Positions 6,280 to 6,836 of a stretch of 6,836 nt of DNA are shown one piece after another. The notes below the pieces were generated by a model, which saw nothing but the letters and a program-made list of their open reading frames with translations, ran no database searches and was not told the DNA's origin. Numbering within the stretch: position 1 is the first letter of the stretch; the number at the start of each line of letters is the position of its first letter. The translations under genes and the position numbers were made by a program. The DNA lies in contig JAGVKR010000762.1 in the NCBI GenBank assembly GCA_020050375.1, positions 1 to 6,836 on the forward strand, read 5' to 3'. Source of the stretch: Planctomycetales bacterium. GTDB taxonomy: Bacteria > Planctomycetota > Planctomycetia > Planctomycetales > Planctomycetaceae.

Positions 6280-6746
6280 TTGTGCTGCGCGTCATCCTGA
6301 AAGTGTCGCTTGCCGTGCTTGTGGTGCTGCTGCTTCCGCTCCTGTTGTTTCTCGCTCTTGTCTTCCGACTGTGTGATGAGCTGTCAGACCGGCGATTCCG
6401 ACGTCTGCACGACCAAAATGTGTACTTCGTTGCAAATCGACGGCATGGCTGGCACGAGTTCGTGATCAACAACGTCGTTCCGGCGTTGCCGCCGCGCGTT
6501 TGCGTCGTCTGGCAGGAACAAATGACCGGACGTGTTCGGGAACGTTGCCTGCCGCGTCGACTCCGGGTGCATCTGTCCTTTCGCAAGAAGCCGCTGATGG
6601 TGCTCGTCACGCGCAAAGCCTATCGAGTCGCCTCGATGCACGAACGATTGCTCGAATGGAAACTGCATGCAAAAAAAAGTGCAATCGTTCAGGAGCAAAT
6701 TCGAATGATTCTCGATGCTGCGAGACGAGAACTGCACGCCTCCTGA
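6276..6746 (+). CDS. Small membrane-anchored protein of unknown function
   Basis: I do not recognise the family. The 156-residue product opens with one long hydrophobic helix (about residues 3-32, rich in Leu and Val, RVILK at its start), which should anchor it in the inner membrane; a cleavage site is not evident. The rest is strongly basic: LHDQNVYFVANRRHGWHEF at about 45-63, NNVVPALPPRVCVVWQEQ at 66-83, then arginine/lysine-rich segments and a helical C-terminus (about 116-156). The ATG at 6276 shares bases with the kinase stop (ATGA at 6276-6279), so it is very probably co-transcribed with and translationally coupled to kdgK. Reading frames that start earlier, at 6180, would lie inside kdgK and add a sequence unlike a real N-terminus. 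A link to sugar metabolism is only an inference from the overlap. Confidence 0.75.
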   Translation: MIVLRVILKVSLAVLVVLLLPLLLFLALVFRLCDELSDRRFRRLHDQNVYFVANRRHGWHEFVINNVVPALPPRVCVVWQEQMTGRVRERCLPRRLRVHLSFRKKPLMVLVTRKAYRVASMHERLLEWKLHAKKSAIVQEQIRMILDAARRELHAS

Positions 6747-6777
6747 CACAGCTTCGACATATCACTCCTTCGCGAAA

Positions 6778-6836
6778 ATGCGCAAACGCCGCAAACCAAC
6801 GGCCGATCTCGAACACTGGCTGGCAGGTTCTGCCAC
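6778..6836 (+). CDS. Possible start of a further gene, cut by the window edge
   Basis: An ATG at 6778 opens a frame of 19 codons (MRKRRKPTADLEHWLAGSA) that runs off the window without a stop. The product would begin with a basic stretch. It sits 31 bases after the previous stop on the same strand, which fits a continuing operon. However, no ribosome binding site is visible (upstream is CACTCCTTCGCGAAA) and 59 bases are too few to judge coding character. Confidence 0.25.
   Translation, partial: MRKRRKPTADLEHWLAGSA

Overview
The window reads as bacterial chromosome from a planctomycete-like organism (Planctomycetota). This rests on family resemblance, not on a marker gene. The clues are an exported PQQ-type beta-propeller protein beginning its mature part with DWPRFRGPNG, a KdgK-type kinase of the planctomycete/Bacteroidetes kind ending in GSGRVQR, several small exported proteins without a recognised family, and GC-rich coding DNA with short, mostly single-gene transcription units on both strands. 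I see no rRNA, tRNA, CRISPR array, insertion sequence or phage gene.

Layout from left to right: (1) 136-1056 (+), an exported alpha/beta hydrolase with a complete Ser-Asp-His triad. (2) 1124-1753 (-), a secreted protein of unknown function, convergent with the hydrolase. (3) 1754-2128, a 375-base divergent intergenic region with two inverted repeats and no TPP riboswitch that I can recognise. (4) 2129-3658 (+), a thiamine-phosphate synthase made of three parts: a double Clp_N-like repeat, a ThiD2 domain and a complete ThiE barrel. (5) 3673-4938 (-), an exported PQQ-like beta-propeller protein, convergent with thiE with only 14 bases between the stops. (6) 5188-6279 (+), a PfkB-family 2-keto-3-deoxygluconate kinase. 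(7) 6276-6746 (+), a small membrane-anchored protein of unknown function whose ATG overlaps the kinase stop codon. (8) From 6778 (+), perhaps the start of another gene that runs off the window.

The genes do not form one pathway. The thiE fusion would cover two consecutive cofactor-synthesis steps (HMP-P phosphorylation, then coupling with the thiazole phosphate). The kinase serves uronate/Entner-Doudoroff sugar breakdown and is probably co-translated with the small membrane protein. The hydrolase, the unknown secreted protein and the propeller all carry signal peptides, so they act outside the cytoplasm.

The most unusual item is the Clp_N-like domain on a thiamine biosynthetic enzyme. Clp_N is normally the substrate- or adaptor-docking domain of Clp chaperones. 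Nothing else in the window looks like a new multi-gene system.
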